Shown here piece after piece: positions 38,476 through 47,559 of a DNA stretch of 64,000 nucleotides; the first letter of the stretch is position 1; each line of letters starts with the position of its first letter. The notes under the pieces are model-generated. The model ran no database searches. It worked only from the letters and a program-made list of their open reading frames with translations, and was not told the DNA's origin. The stretch covers positions 49,664 to 113,663 of the forward strand of contig NZ_LVEJ01000004.1 in NCBI RefSeq assembly GCF_001648775.1, in the 5' to 3' direction. Made by a program: the position numbers and the translations under genes. This DNA comes from Pseudomonas fluorescens. Lineage in GTDB: Bacteria; Pseudomonadota; Gammaproteobacteria; Pseudomonadales; Pseudomonadaceae.

Positions 38476-39369
38476 ATGGCTAAAATCGGATTTATCGGCA
38501 CCGGCATCATGGGCCACCCAATGGCTTCGAACCTGCAGAAAGCCGGTCACAGCCTGTTCCTGTCGGCGCACCACGACGCCGCCCCGGCCGACCTGGTTGC
38601 CGCTGGCGCCGTTGCTCTGGCCAACCCGCGCGAAGTCGCGCAGGAAGCTGAATTCATCATCGTCATGGTCCCGGATACCCCGCAGGTAGACGACGTGCTG
38701 TTCCGCGCTGACGGCGTTGCCGCTGGCCTGAGCAAAGGCAAAATCGTTATCGACATGAGCTCGATCTCGCCGACCGCCACCAAGGCCTTCGCGGCGAAGA
38801 TCAACGAGAAAGGCGCGCAATACCTCGACGCACCGGTATCCGGTGGTGAAGTCGGCGCCAAAGCGGCGACCCTGAGCATCATGATCGGTGGCGACGCCGA
38901 TGCCTTCGAACGCGCGCTGCCGCTGTTCCAGGCCATGGGCAAGAACATCACTCTGGTCGGTGGCAATGGCGACGGTCAAACCGCTAAAGTCGCGAACCAG
39001 ATCATCGTTGCCCTGAACATTCAGGCCGTCGCTGAAGCCCTGCTGTTCGCTTCGAAAAACGGCGCTGATCCGGCCAAGGTGCGTGAAGCACTGATGGGCG
39101 GTTTCGCTTCCTCGAAGATCCTTGAAGTGCACGGCGAGCGCATGATCAAAGGCACTTTCGATCCAGGCTTCCGCATCAGCCTGCACCAGAAAGACCTGAA
39201 CCTGGCCCTGCAAGGCGCCAAGGAGCTGAACATCAACCTGCCGAACACCGCCAATGCCCAGCAAGTGTTCAGCACCTGCGCCGCGATCGGTGGCAGCAAC
39301 TGGGACCACTCGGCGCTGATCAAGGGTCTGGAACACATGGCCAACTTCTCGATTCGCGACAACAAATAA
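38476..39369 (+). CDS. glxR: Tartronate semialdehyde reductase (2-hydroxy-3-oxopropionate reductase)
   Basis: 297 residues. NAD(P)-binding KIGFIGTGIMGHPMASNLQKAGH, substrate motif DAPVSGGEVGAKAATLSIMIGG, catalytic Lys in GDGQTAKVANQIIVALN and the C-terminal helical domain with GFRISLHQKDLNLAL. It reduces tartronate semialdehyde to D-glycerate. AGAGG lies upstream of the ATG. REP pairs lie on both sides of the gene. Confidence 0.95.
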   Translation: MAKIGFIGTGIMGHPMASNLQKAGHSLFLSAHHDAAPADLVAAGAVALANPREVAQEAEFIIVMVPDTPQVDDVLFRADGVAAGLSKGKIVIDMSSISPTATKAFAAKINEKGAQYLDAPVSGGEVGAKAATLSIMIGGDADAFERALPLFQAMGKNITLVGGNGDGQTAKVANQIIVALNIQAVAEALLFASKNGADPAKVREALMGGFASSKILEVHGERMIKGTFDPGFRISLHQKDLNLALQGAKELNINLPNTANAQQVFSTCAAIGGSNWDHSALIKGLEHMANFSIRDNK

Positions 39370-39385
39370 AGCCTGCGCAAACCCT

Positions 39386-39473
39386 GTGGGAGCGAGCCTG
39401 CTCGCGAAAGCGGTTGCACATTCAACATCCATGTTGGCTGACACACCGCCTTCGCGAGCAGGCTCGCTCCCAC
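39386..39473. repeat. REP pair (BIME) between glxR and ttuD
   Basis: GTGGGAGCGAGCCTGCTCGC and its inverse with about 40 bases between; both units intact. Confidence 0.9.
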
Positions 39474-39522
39474 AAGGGATCTGAGTTGCCCTTTCGAATA
39501 ACAAGAATTCCGGGAGCCCGCC

Positions 39523-40797
39523 ATGTCGGTCGATCCGCAACAACTGCTGCGCGAGCTGTTTGCCACAGCCATCGACGCGGCCCATCCGAACCAGGTTCTC
39601 GAAGCCCATTTGCCCGCCGATCGCAGCGGTCGGGTAATCGTCATCGGTGCCGGCAAAGCCGCTGCCGCGATGGCGCAAGTGGTCGAGCGTTGCTGGGAGG
39701 GTGAAGTCTCAGGCCTGGTTGTGACCCGTTACGGTCATGGCGCCCCGTGCGAAAAAATCGAAGTGGTCGAAGCCGCGCATCCGGTGCCGGACGCTGCCGG
39801 CCTGGCCGTGGCCAAGCGTGTGCTCGAACTGGTCAGCAACCTGAGCGAAGACGACCGCGTGATCTTCCTGCTCTCCGGTGGCGGCTCGGCCCTGCTGGCG
39901 TTGCCGGCCGAAGGCATTACCCTCGCCGACAAGCAATCGATCAACAAAGCCCTGCTCAAATCCGGCGCGACCATCGGCGAGATGAACTGCGTGCGCAAGC
40001 ACCTCTCGGCGATCAAGGGCGGCCGTCTCGGCAAGGCCTGCTGGCCTGCCACTGTTTACACCTACGCGATTTCCGATGTACCGGGCGACCTCGCCACGGT
40101 CATCGCTTCCGGCCCGACCGTGGCCGACCCCAGCACTTGCGCTGAAGCGCTGGCGATCATCAAACGCTACGGCATCGAGATTCCCGCATCCGTGCGCAAC
40201 TGGCTGCAAAGCCCTGAGTCGGAAACCGTCAAACCCGGCGACCCAAGCCTGGCGCGCAGCCACTTCCAATTGATCGCCCGCCCTCAGCAATCGCTGGATG
40301 CGGCGGCGGTGAAATGCCGTCAGGCCGGGTTCAGCACGCTGATCCTCGGCGACCTCGAAGGTGAGTCGCGCGAAGTGGCGAAAGTCCACGCCGGCATCGC
40401 TCGTCAGATCATCAATCACGGCCAGCCACTCGCAGCGCCGTGCGTGATTCTCTCCGGCGGCGAAACCACCGTGACCGTGCGCGGCAATGGCCGTGGCGGA
40501 CGCAATGCCGAGTTCCTCCTCAGCCTCACCGAAAACCTCAAAGGTCAGCCTGGCGTCTACGCGCTGGCCGGTGACACCGACGGCATCGACGGCTCGGAAG
40601 ACAACGCCGGGGCGATCATGACCCCGGACAGCTACGCCCGCGCCGCCGCCCTCGGTTTGAGCGCCAGCGACGAGCTGGATAACAACAACGGCTACGGCTA
40701 TTTCGAGGCGCTCGATGCGCTGATCGTCACCGAGCCGACCCGCACCAACGTCAACGACTTCCGCGCCATTCTGATCCTTGAGAGCTGCAAATCATGA
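39523..40797 (+). CDS. ttuD: Glycerate 2-kinase / hydroxypyruvate reductase (MOFRL family)
   Basis: 424 residues. The N-terminal DUF4147 Rossmann part has VIGAGKAAAAMAQVVER, VVEAAHPVPDAAGLA and FLLSGGGSALLALPAEG. The C-terminal MOFRL domain has CVILSGGETTVTVRGNGRGGRNAEFLL and ALAGDTDGIDGSEDNAGA. The family phosphorylates glycerate at C2; it is historically named hydroxypyruvate reductase TtuD in Agrobacterium. With a pyruvate kinase gene directly downstream (4-base overlap), the kinase role fits better. Confidence 0.92.
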   Translation: MSVDPQQLLRELFATAIDAAHPNQVLEAHLPADRSGRVIVIGAGKAAAAMAQVVERCWEGEVSGLVVTRYGHGAPCEKIEVVEAAHPVPDAAGLAVAKRVLELVSNLSEDDRVIFLLSGGGSALLALPAEGITLADKQSINKALLKSGATIGEMNCVRKHLSAIKGGRLGKACWPATVYTYAISDVPGDLATVIASGPTVADPSTCAEALAIIKRYGIEIPASVRNWLQSPESETVKPGDPSLARSHFQLIARPQQSLDAAAVKCRQAGFSTLILGDLEGESREVAKVHAGIARQIINHGQPLAAPCVILSGGETTVTVRGNGRGGRNAEFLLSLTENLKGQPGVYALAGDTDGIDGSEDNAGAIMTPDSYARAAALGLSASDELDNNNGYGYFEALDALIVTEPTRTNVNDFRAILILESCKS

Positions 40798-42209
40798 CGC
40801 CTGATAAAAAGGTCAAAATCCTCGCCACCCTCGGGCCTGCTGTCGATGGCATCGAAGACATCCGTGAACTGGTCGAGGCCGGGGTGAATATCTTCCGCCT
40901 GAACTTCAGCCACGGCGATCACGCCGACCACGCCAAGCGCTATCAGTGGATCCGCGAAGTCGAGCGTCAGCTCAACTATCCGCTGGGCATTCTGATGGAC
41001 TTGCAGGGGCCGAAACTGCGCGTCGGCAAGTTCGCTGACGGCAAGGTGCAGTTGCATCGCGGTCAGGCATTCCGGCTGGATCTGGATGCGACGGCGGGCG
41101 ATGAACGCCGAGTGAACCTGCCGCATCCGGAGATCATTGCCGCGCTGGAAGCGGGCATGGATCTGCTGCTCGACGACGGCAAACTGCGTCTGCGCGTGGT
41201 CACCAAATACGCTGATGCGATCGACACCACCGTGCTCAATGGCGGCGAACTGTCGGACCGCAAAGGCGTCAACGTGCCGCAAGCGGTGCTCGACCTCAGC
41301 CCGCTGACCGCCAAGGATCGCCGTGACCTGAGCTTCGGCCTGGAACTGGGTGTGGACTGGGTCGCGCTGTCGTTTGTGCAGCGCCCACAGGACATCATCG
41401 AAGCCCGCGCATTGATCGGCGACAAAGCCTTTCTGATGGCGAAAATCGAGAAGCCGTCAGCCGTTGAACAACTGCGCGAAATCGCTGAACTGAGCGACGC
41501 GATCATGGTTGCTCGCGGTGACCTCGGCGTCGAAGTGCCGGCCGAAAGCGTGCCGCAGATTCAGAAAAACATCATCACCACCTGCCGCGAACTCGGCAAA
41601 CCGGTGGTGGTGGCGACGCAAATGCTCGAGTCGATGCGCTTCTCCCCTGCCCCGACCCGCGCCGAGGTGACCGACGTTGCCAACGCCGTGGCCGAAGGCG
41701 CCGATGCGGTGATGCTGTCAGCAGAAACCGCCTCCGGTGAGTACCCGCTGGAAGCGGTGCAGATGATGAGCAAGATCATTCGTCAGGTGGAGAACGGCCC
41801 GGACTATCAGACTCAGCTTGATGTCAGTCGGCCGAAAGCTGAAGCGACCGTTTCCGATGCAATCAGCTGCGCGATCCGGCGCATCAGCAACGTGCTGCCG
41901 GTGGCGGTGCTGGTCAACTACAGCGAGTCGGGCGCATCGAGCCTGCGTGCCGCGCGGGAACGGCCGAAAGCGCCGATCCTCAACCTGACGCCGAACCTGC
42001 AGACTGCGCGGCGTTTGAGCGTGGCGTGGGGCATTCACTCGGTCGTCAACGATCGCCTGCGTCAGGTCGACGAAGTCTGCTCGACCGCGCTGGAAATCGC
42101 CCAGGCTCAAGGCATGGCCGAGCGTGGCGACACGCTGCTGATTACTGCCGGTGTGCCGTTCGGCCAGCCGGGGTCGACTAACTCGCTGCGGATCGAAACA
42201 TTGATTTAG
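40794..42209 (+). CDS. pykF: Pyruvate kinase
   Basis: 471 residues. KILATLGPAVDGIEDIRELVEAGVNIFRLNFSHGDH, LMDLQGPKLRVG, AKIEKPSAVEQL, MVARGDLGVEVPAESVPQIQK and VVATQMLESM with the C-terminal allosteric domain. It makes pyruvate and ATP from phosphoenolpyruvate. The ATGA overlap with ttuD ties it to the glyoxylate operon, in line with glycerate 2-phosphate leaving through enolase and this enzyme. Pseudomonads have a second, unlinked pyruvate kinase (PykA). Confidence 0.96.
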   Translation: MTPDKKVKILATLGPAVDGIEDIRELVEAGVNIFRLNFSHGDHADHAKRYQWIREVERQLNYPLGILMDLQGPKLRVGKFADGKVQLHRGQAFRLDLDATAGDERRVNLPHPEIIAALEAGMDLLLDDGKLRLRVVTKYADAIDTTVLNGGELSDRKGVNVPQAVLDLSPLTAKDRRDLSFGLELGVDWVALSFVQRPQDIIEARALIGDKAFLMAKIEKPSAVEQLREIAELSDAIMVARGDLGVEVPAESVPQIQKNIITTCRELGKPVVVATQMLESMRFSPAPTRAEVTDVANAVAEGADAVMLSAETASGEYPLEAVQMMSKIIRQVENGPDYQTQLDVSRPKAEATVSDAISCAIRRISNVLPVAVLVNYSESGASSLRAARERPKAPILNLTPNLQTARRLSVAWGIHSVVNDRLRQVDEVCSTALEIAQAQGMAERGDTLLITAGVPFGQPGSTNSLRIETLI

Positions 42210-42225
42210 CGCCTGTACCGGCCTC

Positions 42226-42319
42226 TTCGCGAGCAGGCTCGCTCCCACAGTTGATTTGTGTGCATCACAAACTCAATGACTGAACAGAGATTCAGTGTGG
42301 GAGCCAGCCTGCTGGCGAA
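42226..42319. repeat. REP pair (BIME) after pykF, one variant unit
   Basis: Left unit is standard. The right unit reads GTGGGAGCCAGCCTGCTGGC, a compensated two-base change that keeps the stem. Confidence 0.85.
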
Positions 42320-42355
42320 ACAGGCGCCTCGGTTTCCCTGACTTTCAGAACTGCC

Positions 42356-43270
42356 ATGCCTGCCAATCATTTCAACACCCACTGCCCCGACTGGGCCGAG
42401 GCTTTGCTCAACGGTTTCAGTCAAATATTCCTCCAGCGCCATCCGCTGTGCGGCCTGCTGTGCCTGTTGGCGATTCTGCTGACCGCGCCGGTGCTGTTCG
42501 CCGGTGCGCTGCTCGGTGCCGTCGCCGGATTGCTCACCGCGCAACGGCGCAACTACGCCAAGGCTGATCGCCAGGCCGGGCTGTTCAGCTACAACGGCAT
42601 CTTGCTCGGCCTATTGCTGAGCTTGTACTTCCCGTGGTCGCCGATGCTGCCGCCGCTGATTCTTGCCGCGGGCGGCTTGAGCGCAATGGTCACGCAGCAA
42701 TGGCTCAAACATGTCTACAGCAGCCGCTCGATTCCGGCCTACACCTCGCCGTTCGTGGCGATGAGCTGGGTTCTGCTGCTGTTCGCCGAACCGTCGGCGC
42801 CGATGGCGCACATCGAGATGACCACGCTGAACCTGCTCGCCGCCGAACTGCGCGGTTTGGGCCAAGTGATGTTCCTCGGTCATCCACTGGCCGGCGCGCT
42901 GATCGCCGCTGGTTTGCTGATCGCTGATCGCCGGGCGTTTTGCTGGGCAATGCTGGCTTCTGCCATCGGCCTCGGTTCCAGCCTGCTGCACCACGAAACC
43001 AGCGTCGCGCTGCTCGGCATCGGCAGCTACAACGCCGTGCTCGCCGCCCTCGCCTTCTCTTCGCAACGCCAACAACCTTGGCTGCCGCTGCTCGGCATCG
43101 TCCTTGCGCTGTTGGTCACGCCGTTGTTTGCGGCTATCGGTCTGGCCACCCTGACCGCGCCATTCATCCTCGCCGGCTGGCTGATCCGCGCCGGCATCCA
43201 GATGCTCGGCAAAACGCCGGTCGAGCGTGCGCCTTGCGCTCATGGGGAGAATCAACCTAGGCTGCGCTGA
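42356..43270 (+). CDS. Urea transporter
   Basis: 304 residues with about ten hydrophobic helices arranged as two homologous halves, as in the UT family. Halves begin near FSQIFLQRHPLCGLLCLLAILLT and LRGLGQVMFLGHPLAGALIAAGL. The pore-lining motifs are LFSYNGILLGLLL and LGIGSYNAVLAALAF, the family's repeated YNG/YNA signature. It should pass urea down its gradient through the inner membrane. Urease genes are not in the window. Confidence 0.88.
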   Translation: MPANHFNTHCPDWAEALLNGFSQIFLQRHPLCGLLCLLAILLTAPVLFAGALLGAVAGLLTAQRRNYAKADRQAGLFSYNGILLGLLLSLYFPWSPMLPPLILAAGGLSAMVTQQWLKHVYSSRSIPAYTSPFVAMSWVLLLFAEPSAPMAHIEMTTLNLLAAELRGLGQVMFLGHPLAGALIAAGLLIADRRAFCWAMLASAIGLGSSLLHHETSVALLGIGSYNAVLAALAFSSQRQQPWLPLLGIVLALLVTPLFAAIGLATLTAPFILAGWLIRAGIQMLGKTPVERAPCAHGENQPRLR

Positions 43271-43291
43271 TCTTCGATTCAGGCGTTATCC

Positions 43292-44116
43292 ATGGACAGC
43301 AGCAACAGTTGGCGCGAACGGCTCTACGTCATGATTTTCCAGAGCGACACCCTCGCCGGGCGTCGCTTCGACGGCATCTTGCTGTTGATCATCCTCGCCA
43401 GCCTGGTGATCGTGATGCTCGACAGTATCGACAGCATTCACCAGAACTACGCCGACGTGCTGGCCTACATCGAGTGGGGCTTCACGATCATCTTTCTCGG
43501 CGAGTACATCCTGCGTCTGTATTGCTCACCGAAACCCTTGCGCTACGCCTTCAGCTTTTACGGGTTGGTGGATTTGCTGGCGATCGTGCCCGGCATCCTC
43601 GCCCTGTATTACAGCGATGCGCAGTACCTGCTGATCATCCGGATCATCCGCATGCTGCGGATCTTCCGTGTCCTCAAGCTGAGTCCGTATCTCAAGCAAG
43701 CCAATTACCTGATGTCGGCGCTGCGTGGCAGCAAGCAGAAAATCGTCGTGTTTCTGGTCAGCGTCTGCACGCTGGTGACGGTGTTCGGCACTTTGATGTA
43801 CGTGATCGAAGGCCCGGAGCATGGCTTCACCAGCATTCCCAAAGGCATCTATTGGGCGATCGTCACGCTGACCACCGTGGGCTTCGGCGACATCGTGCCG
43901 AAGACCCCGCTGGGCCAGGTGATTTCGTCGCTGGTGATGATCACCGGTTACTCGATCATCGCCGTGCCGACGGGGATTTTCACCGCCGAACTGGCCAACG
44001 CCATGCGCGGCGAACAGCTGCAACACGACTGCCCGGTGTGCAAGAAAAACAGCCATGAACACGGCGCCGCGTTCTGCTCGCGCTGCGGCAATGCACTGTT
44101 CAAGAAACTGGAATAA
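43292..44116 (+). CDS. Voltage-gated potassium-type ion channel with zinc-ribbon tail
   Basis: 274 residues, six transmembrane helices. The voltage sensor S4 is LLIIRIIRMLRIFRVLKLSPYL, with arginines every third position. The pore loop and K+ selectivity filter are WAIVTLTTVGFGDIVPKTP. After S6 the tail has CPVCKKNSHEHGAAFCSRCG, a four-cysteine zinc ribbon. K+ selectivity is read from the TVGFGD filter; the tail function is unknown. It follows the urea transporter by 21 bases and may share its transcript. Confidence 0.9.
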   Translation: MDSSNSWRERLYVMIFQSDTLAGRRFDGILLLIILASLVIVMLDSIDSIHQNYADVLAYIEWGFTIIFLGEYILRLYCSPKPLRYAFSFYGLVDLLAIVPGILALYYSDAQYLLIIRIIRMLRIFRVLKLSPYLKQANYLMSALRGSKQKIVVFLVSVCTLVTVFGTLMYVIEGPEHGFTSIPKGIYWAIVTLTTVGFGDIVPKTPLGQVISSLVMITGYSIIAVPTGIFTAELANAMRGEQLQHDCPVCKKNSHEHGAAFCSRCGNALFKKLE

Positions 44117-44134
44117 GCAAAGAGCTTTTTAATC

Positions 44135-44164
44135 TTTAAACGACTATGCCAGCCCCGTTATAGT
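44135..44164 (+). promoter_or_regulatory. Probable promoter of sbp
   Basis: TTTAAA (44135-44140), 18 bases, TATAGT (44159-44164), about 56 bases before the GTG start. The -35 box is weak. Confidence 0.45.
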
Positions 44165-44220
44165 CAGTGGCAATTGAATATCACCCCCAGCTCCTACACA
44201 GATAAAACAAGGAATGCGCA

Positions 44221-45219
44221 GTGAAAAAACTCTTTGGCGCCTCACTTCTCGCCGCCGGCCTGGCTTTGGCCAACATCGCTCAGGCAGCCCCGACGCTGCT
44301 CAACGTTTCCTACGACGTGATGCGCGATTTCTACAAGGACTACAACACTGCGTTCCAGAAACACTGGCAAGCCGAGCACAACGAAAACATCACGGTGCAG
44401 ATGTCCTTCGGCGGTTCGAGCAAGCAAGCGCGTTCGGTGATCGATGGCCTGCCGGCTGACGTCATCACCATGAACATGGCCACCGACATCAACGCCCTCG
44501 CCGACAACGGCAAACTGGTGCCGGAGAACTGGGTCACGCGTCTGCCAAACAACAGCGCGCCGTTCACCTCGGCCACCGTGTTCATCGTGCGCAAAGGCAA
44601 CCCGAAAGCCCTGAAAGACTGGCCGGACCTGCTCAAGGACGGCGTGCAAGTGATCGTGCCAAACCCGAAAACCTCGGGTAACGGCCGCTACACCTATCTG
44701 TCGGCCTGGGGTTATGTGCTGAAGAACGGTGGTGACGAAAACAAGGCCAAGGATTTCGTCGGCAAACTGTTCAAGCAAGCGCCGGTACTCGATACCGGTG
44801 GCCGCGCGGCGACTACCACGTTCATGACCAACCAGATCGGCGACGTGCTGGTGACGTTCGAAAACGAAGCGGAAATGATCGCCCGCGAGTTTGGTCGTGA
44901 TCAGTTTGAAGTGATCTACCCGAGTGTTTCGGCTGAGGCTGAGCCACCGGTGTCGGTGGTCGACAAAGTGGTCGACAAGAAGGGTTCGCGGGCAGCGGCG
45001 GACGAGTACTTGAAGTACCTGTGGTCGCCGGAAGGTCAGGAGATTGCGGCGGCGAACTACCTGCGTCCGCGTGATCCGGCGGTGCTGGCGAAGTACACCG
45101 ATCGTTTCCCGAAAGTTGATTTCTTGTCGGTTGAGAAGACCTTTGGTGACTGGCGCACGGTGCAAAAAACTCACTTCAATGACGGCGGTGTTTTCGATCA
45201 GATCTATACCGGCCAGTAA
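44221..45219 (+). CDS. sbp: Sulfate/thiosulfate ABC transporter periplasmic binding protein
   Basis: 332 residues from GTG 44221 behind AAGGAA; signal peptide to about residue 22 (NIAQA). Family motifs are LLNVSYDVMRDFYKDYNTAF, FGGSSKQARSVIDGLPADVITM (sulfate-binding loop), NPKTSGNGRYTYLSAWGY and FENEAEMIAREFG. It binds sulfate in the periplasm. The cysTWA permease genes do not follow; a strong terminator does, so this copy is monocistronic. Confidence 0.93.
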   Translation: MKKLFGASLLAAGLALANIAQAAPTLLNVSYDVMRDFYKDYNTAFQKHWQAEHNENITVQMSFGGSSKQARSVIDGLPADVITMNMATDINALADNGKLVPENWVTRLPNNSAPFTSATVFIVRKGNPKALKDWPDLLKDGVQVIVPNPKTSGNGRYTYLSAWGYVLKNGGDENKAKDFVGKLFKQAPVLDTGGRAATTTFMTNQIGDVLVTFENEAEMIAREFGRDQFEVIYPSVSAEAEPPVSVVDKVVDKKGSRAAADEYLKYLWSPEGQEIAAANYLRPRDPAVLAKYTDRFPKVDFLSVEKTFGDWRTVQKTHFNDGGVFDQIYTGQ

Positions 45220-45235
45220 CAGTTAAGCTGACATG

Positions 45236-45267
45236 AAAAAGGCGACCCTCAACGGTCGCCTTTTTTT
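45236..45267 (+). terminator. Rho-independent terminator of sbp
   Basis: Stem AAAAAGGCGACC / GGTCGCCTTTTT with a six-base loop and a seven-T tail, 17 bases after the stop. Confidence 0.9.
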
Positions 45268-45280
45268 GTGGCCGCTTTAC

Positions 45281-45473
45281 CCTCACCCCAGCCCTCCCGA
45301 AACGTCGGACCGCCCAGAGGGAGAGGGGGCCGACCGAGGTGTCTCGGGTCAAACATCGACCTGAAAGATTGCGTCGATTATGGATTCACTAAAGCACGTT
45401 CAAGTCGGCGTACCTCTGAAGCACCCCGCAATCAGTCCCCTCTCCCTCCGGGAGAGGGCTAGGGTGAGGGGCT
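45281..45473. repeat. MITE-like repeat, full copy
   Basis: About 193 bases with inverted ends (CCCTCACCCCAGCCCTCCCG at the left, GGAGAGGGCTAGGGTGAGGG at the right) and the same inner core as the copy at 3132 (CCGACCGAGGTGTCT, ATCGACCTGAAAGATT, GATTATGGATTC). A short insertion, AAACGTCGGACCGCC, splits the left hairpin. Confidence 0.75.
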
Positions 45474-45474
45474 T

Positions 45475-46086
45475 TTACATCGGCGGCGTCACCCCATCCT
45501 TACCCGCAGAAATCGCCTGCGCTGTCAGCGTGCCGTCCGCACTTTGCGTGACGAAGGTGACGATCTTCACTCCAACCTTCAGCAAGCTTCTATCGCCCGG
45601 TGTCAAATTAACGATCGGCACATCCTCCGGCACCAGAATCTTCTGCTGCCCGCCCTTGTAGTTCACCGTCAGCACCCGCCCGTTGCTCACCACCAAATCG
45701 CCGACGCTGCCATTGGTCATGCTGCTGCCCTTGGCCAGGTCGAACGGTCGATGGCCATCGCCACTGCCCGCCAGCTCCGGCGAGAACACATGCACCTCAA
45801 GCGCCTTGAGCGTGCCATCTTCCTGTGGCATCGCCGCCGAACCAATGTAGCTGCCGGGCTTGATGTCTTCGATATTGGCGAGGGTGACGGCGCGAACCTT
45901 GGTCTCACCGGTCAGCTGAATCACCACGTTCTCACCGCTGTTGACGTGGACTTTCAAGGCGTCGGCGCTGACCCCGGTGATCTCGCCGCGCACACCCATG
46001 CGCATCCCCGGTGCATCGGCGGCCTGTGCGCTCATCGCGCCGAGCAGGCTGGTCAGGACAATCGTGGCGATAAGACGAAGCTTCAT
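45475..46086 (-). CDS. Exported DUF5666-type protein
   Basis: 203 residues from ATG 46086 (MKLRLIATIVLTSLLGAMSAQA), with a classical signal peptide and GGAGG upstream. The mature part is two or three beta-rich OB-like repeats: MGVRGEITGVSADALKVHVNSGENVVIQL and GDLVVSNGRVLTVNYKGGQQKILVP, each a GxI-x-V...V.V pattern with VPEDVPIVNLTPGD. DUF5666-like by pattern; function unknown. Periplasmic. Confidence 0.65.
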   Translation of the reverse strand: MKLRLIATIVLTSLLGAMSAQAADAPGMRMGVRGEITGVSADALKVHVNSGENVVIQLTGETKVRAVTLANIEDIKPGSYIGSAAMPQEDGTLKALEVHVFSPELAGSGDGHRPFDLAKGSSMTNGSVGDLVVSNGRVLTVNYKGGQQKILVPEDVPIVNLTPGDRSLLKVGVKIVTFVTQSADGTLTAQAISAGKDGVTPPM

Positions 46087-46329
46087 TGCAATCCTCCGGT
46101 CATGAATGTTGAACAAGCCAATGCGAACATAAGCACGCTATCGAACAGGATGTAAGTGAATGTATCATCGACCCGCAACGGTCGGACGCAAGGTCCGTCG
46201 ATGGATGACACGCCGCTAGCACCCGGTCATTCCGCAACGGAATAACTGATATCAACCGCCGGTGCCTTCTGCCCTTGCGGATTAATCCTTAGCCTCACCG
46301 CACTCCCTTTCGCTGGATCGAGAAACCTT

Positions 46330-47517
46330 ATGACCACCACCACTCACGCAATGACCCGAGGCATGGTGCTGCTGTTCGCCTTCTGCTGCGGCGCCATCGT
46401 TGCCAACATCTACTACGCACAGCCGATCATCGGCCTGATCGCGCCGGACATCGGTCTCTCCGACACCATGGCCAGCTTCATCGTCTCGCTGACGCAGATC
46501 GGTTATGCGCTGGGCCTGTTCTTCCTCGTGCCGCTGGGCGATCTGCTGGAAAACCGCCGTTTGATGATCATCACCACCGTGGTGGCGATTGCCAGCCTGC
46601 TGGCGGCGGCGTTTACCGATCAGCCGAATGTGTTCCTGCTGATCTCGTTGCTGGTGGGTTTCAGTTCGGTGTCGGTGCAGATCCTGATTCCATTGGCTGC
46701 GCATCTTGCGCCGGAAGAATCCCGAGGCCGCGTAGTCGGCGGGATCATGGGCGGCCTGCTGCTGGGCATTCTGCTGGCGCGGCCGGTGTCGAGCGTAGTG
46801 GCCGACCACTTCGGCTGGCGGGCGATGTTCATGATTGCCGCAGCGTTGATGGCGGCGATCAGCGTGGTTCTGGCGTTGACCGTGCCCAAGCGTCAGCCCG
46901 ATCACAGCGCCACGTATGGCCAATTGATCGGCTCATTGTGGACGCTGCTGCGCCAGCAACCGGTACTGCGCCAGCGCGCGTTTTATCAGGGCTGCATGTT
47001 CGCCACGTTCAGCCTGTTCTGGACTGCGGTGCCGCTGGAACTGGCGCGTAGCCATGGTCTGTCGCAAAGCGAAATCGCGATCTTTGCTCTGGTCGGCGCC
47101 ATCGGTGCCATCGCCGCGCCAATCAGCGGCCGCCTGGCCGACGCCGGTCACACCCGTATCGCCTCGCTGCTGGCCATGCTGTTCGCCAGCCTGAGCTTCC
47201 TGCCCGCCTTCATTCATCCGGTCTACAGCGTCATCGGCCTGGCCGTGACCGGCGTGGTGCTCGACTTCTGCGTGCAGATGAACATGGTGCTTGGCCAACG
47301 CGCGGTGTATTCGCTGGACGCCAAAAGCCGTGGCCGTCTGAACGCGCTGTACATGACCAGCATCTTTATCGGCGGTGCCTTCGGCTCGTCGGTGGCCAGT
47401 GCGGTATATGAGCATGGTGGCTGGTTGTGGATCGTGATTGTGGGGAGTGCGTTTCCGTTGTTGGCGTTGTTGCGGTTTTTGAGTGCTTCGCAGCGTGGTT
47501 CATTGGCAACGGCATAA
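46330..47517 (+). CDS. MFS transporter
   Basis: 395 residues, twelve hydrophobic helices. The start FAFCCGAIVANIYYAQPIIGLIAPDIGLSDTMASFIVSLTQIGYALGLFFLVPLGDLLENRRLMI has the MFS motif A (GDLLENRR) between helices 2 and 3. The second half repeats the pattern (GRLADAGHTRIAS). The type resembles YgaY/YnfM drug or metabolite exporters. The substrate is unknown. Confidence 0.9.
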   Translation: MTTTTHAMTRGMVLLFAFCCGAIVANIYYAQPIIGLIAPDIGLSDTMASFIVSLTQIGYALGLFFLVPLGDLLENRRLMIITTVVAIASLLAAAFTDQPNVFLLISLLVGFSSVSVQILIPLAAHLAPEESRGRVVGGIMGGLLLGILLARPVSSVVADHFGWRAMFMIAAALMAAISVVLALTVPKRQPDHSATYGQLIGSLWTLLRQQPVLRQRAFYQGCMFATFSLFWTAVPLELARSHGLSQSEIAIFALVGAIGAIAAPISGRLADAGHTRIASLLAMLFASLSFLPAFIHPVYSVIGLAVTGVVLDFCVQMNMVLGQRAVYSLDAKSRGRLNALYMTSIFIGGAFGSSVASAVYEHGGWLWIVIVGSAFPLLALLRFLSASQRGSLATA

Positions 47518-47529
47518 GGCCGTAAAAGC

Positions 47530-47552
47530 TTCGCGAGCAGGCTCGCTCCCAC
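47530..47552. repeat. Single REP unit abutting the hicB stop
   Basis: TTCGCGAGCAGGCTCGCTCC plus CAC. It starts 7 bases beyond the hicB stop on the minus strand. Confidence 0.88.
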
Positions 47553-47559
47553 AGGTTAT

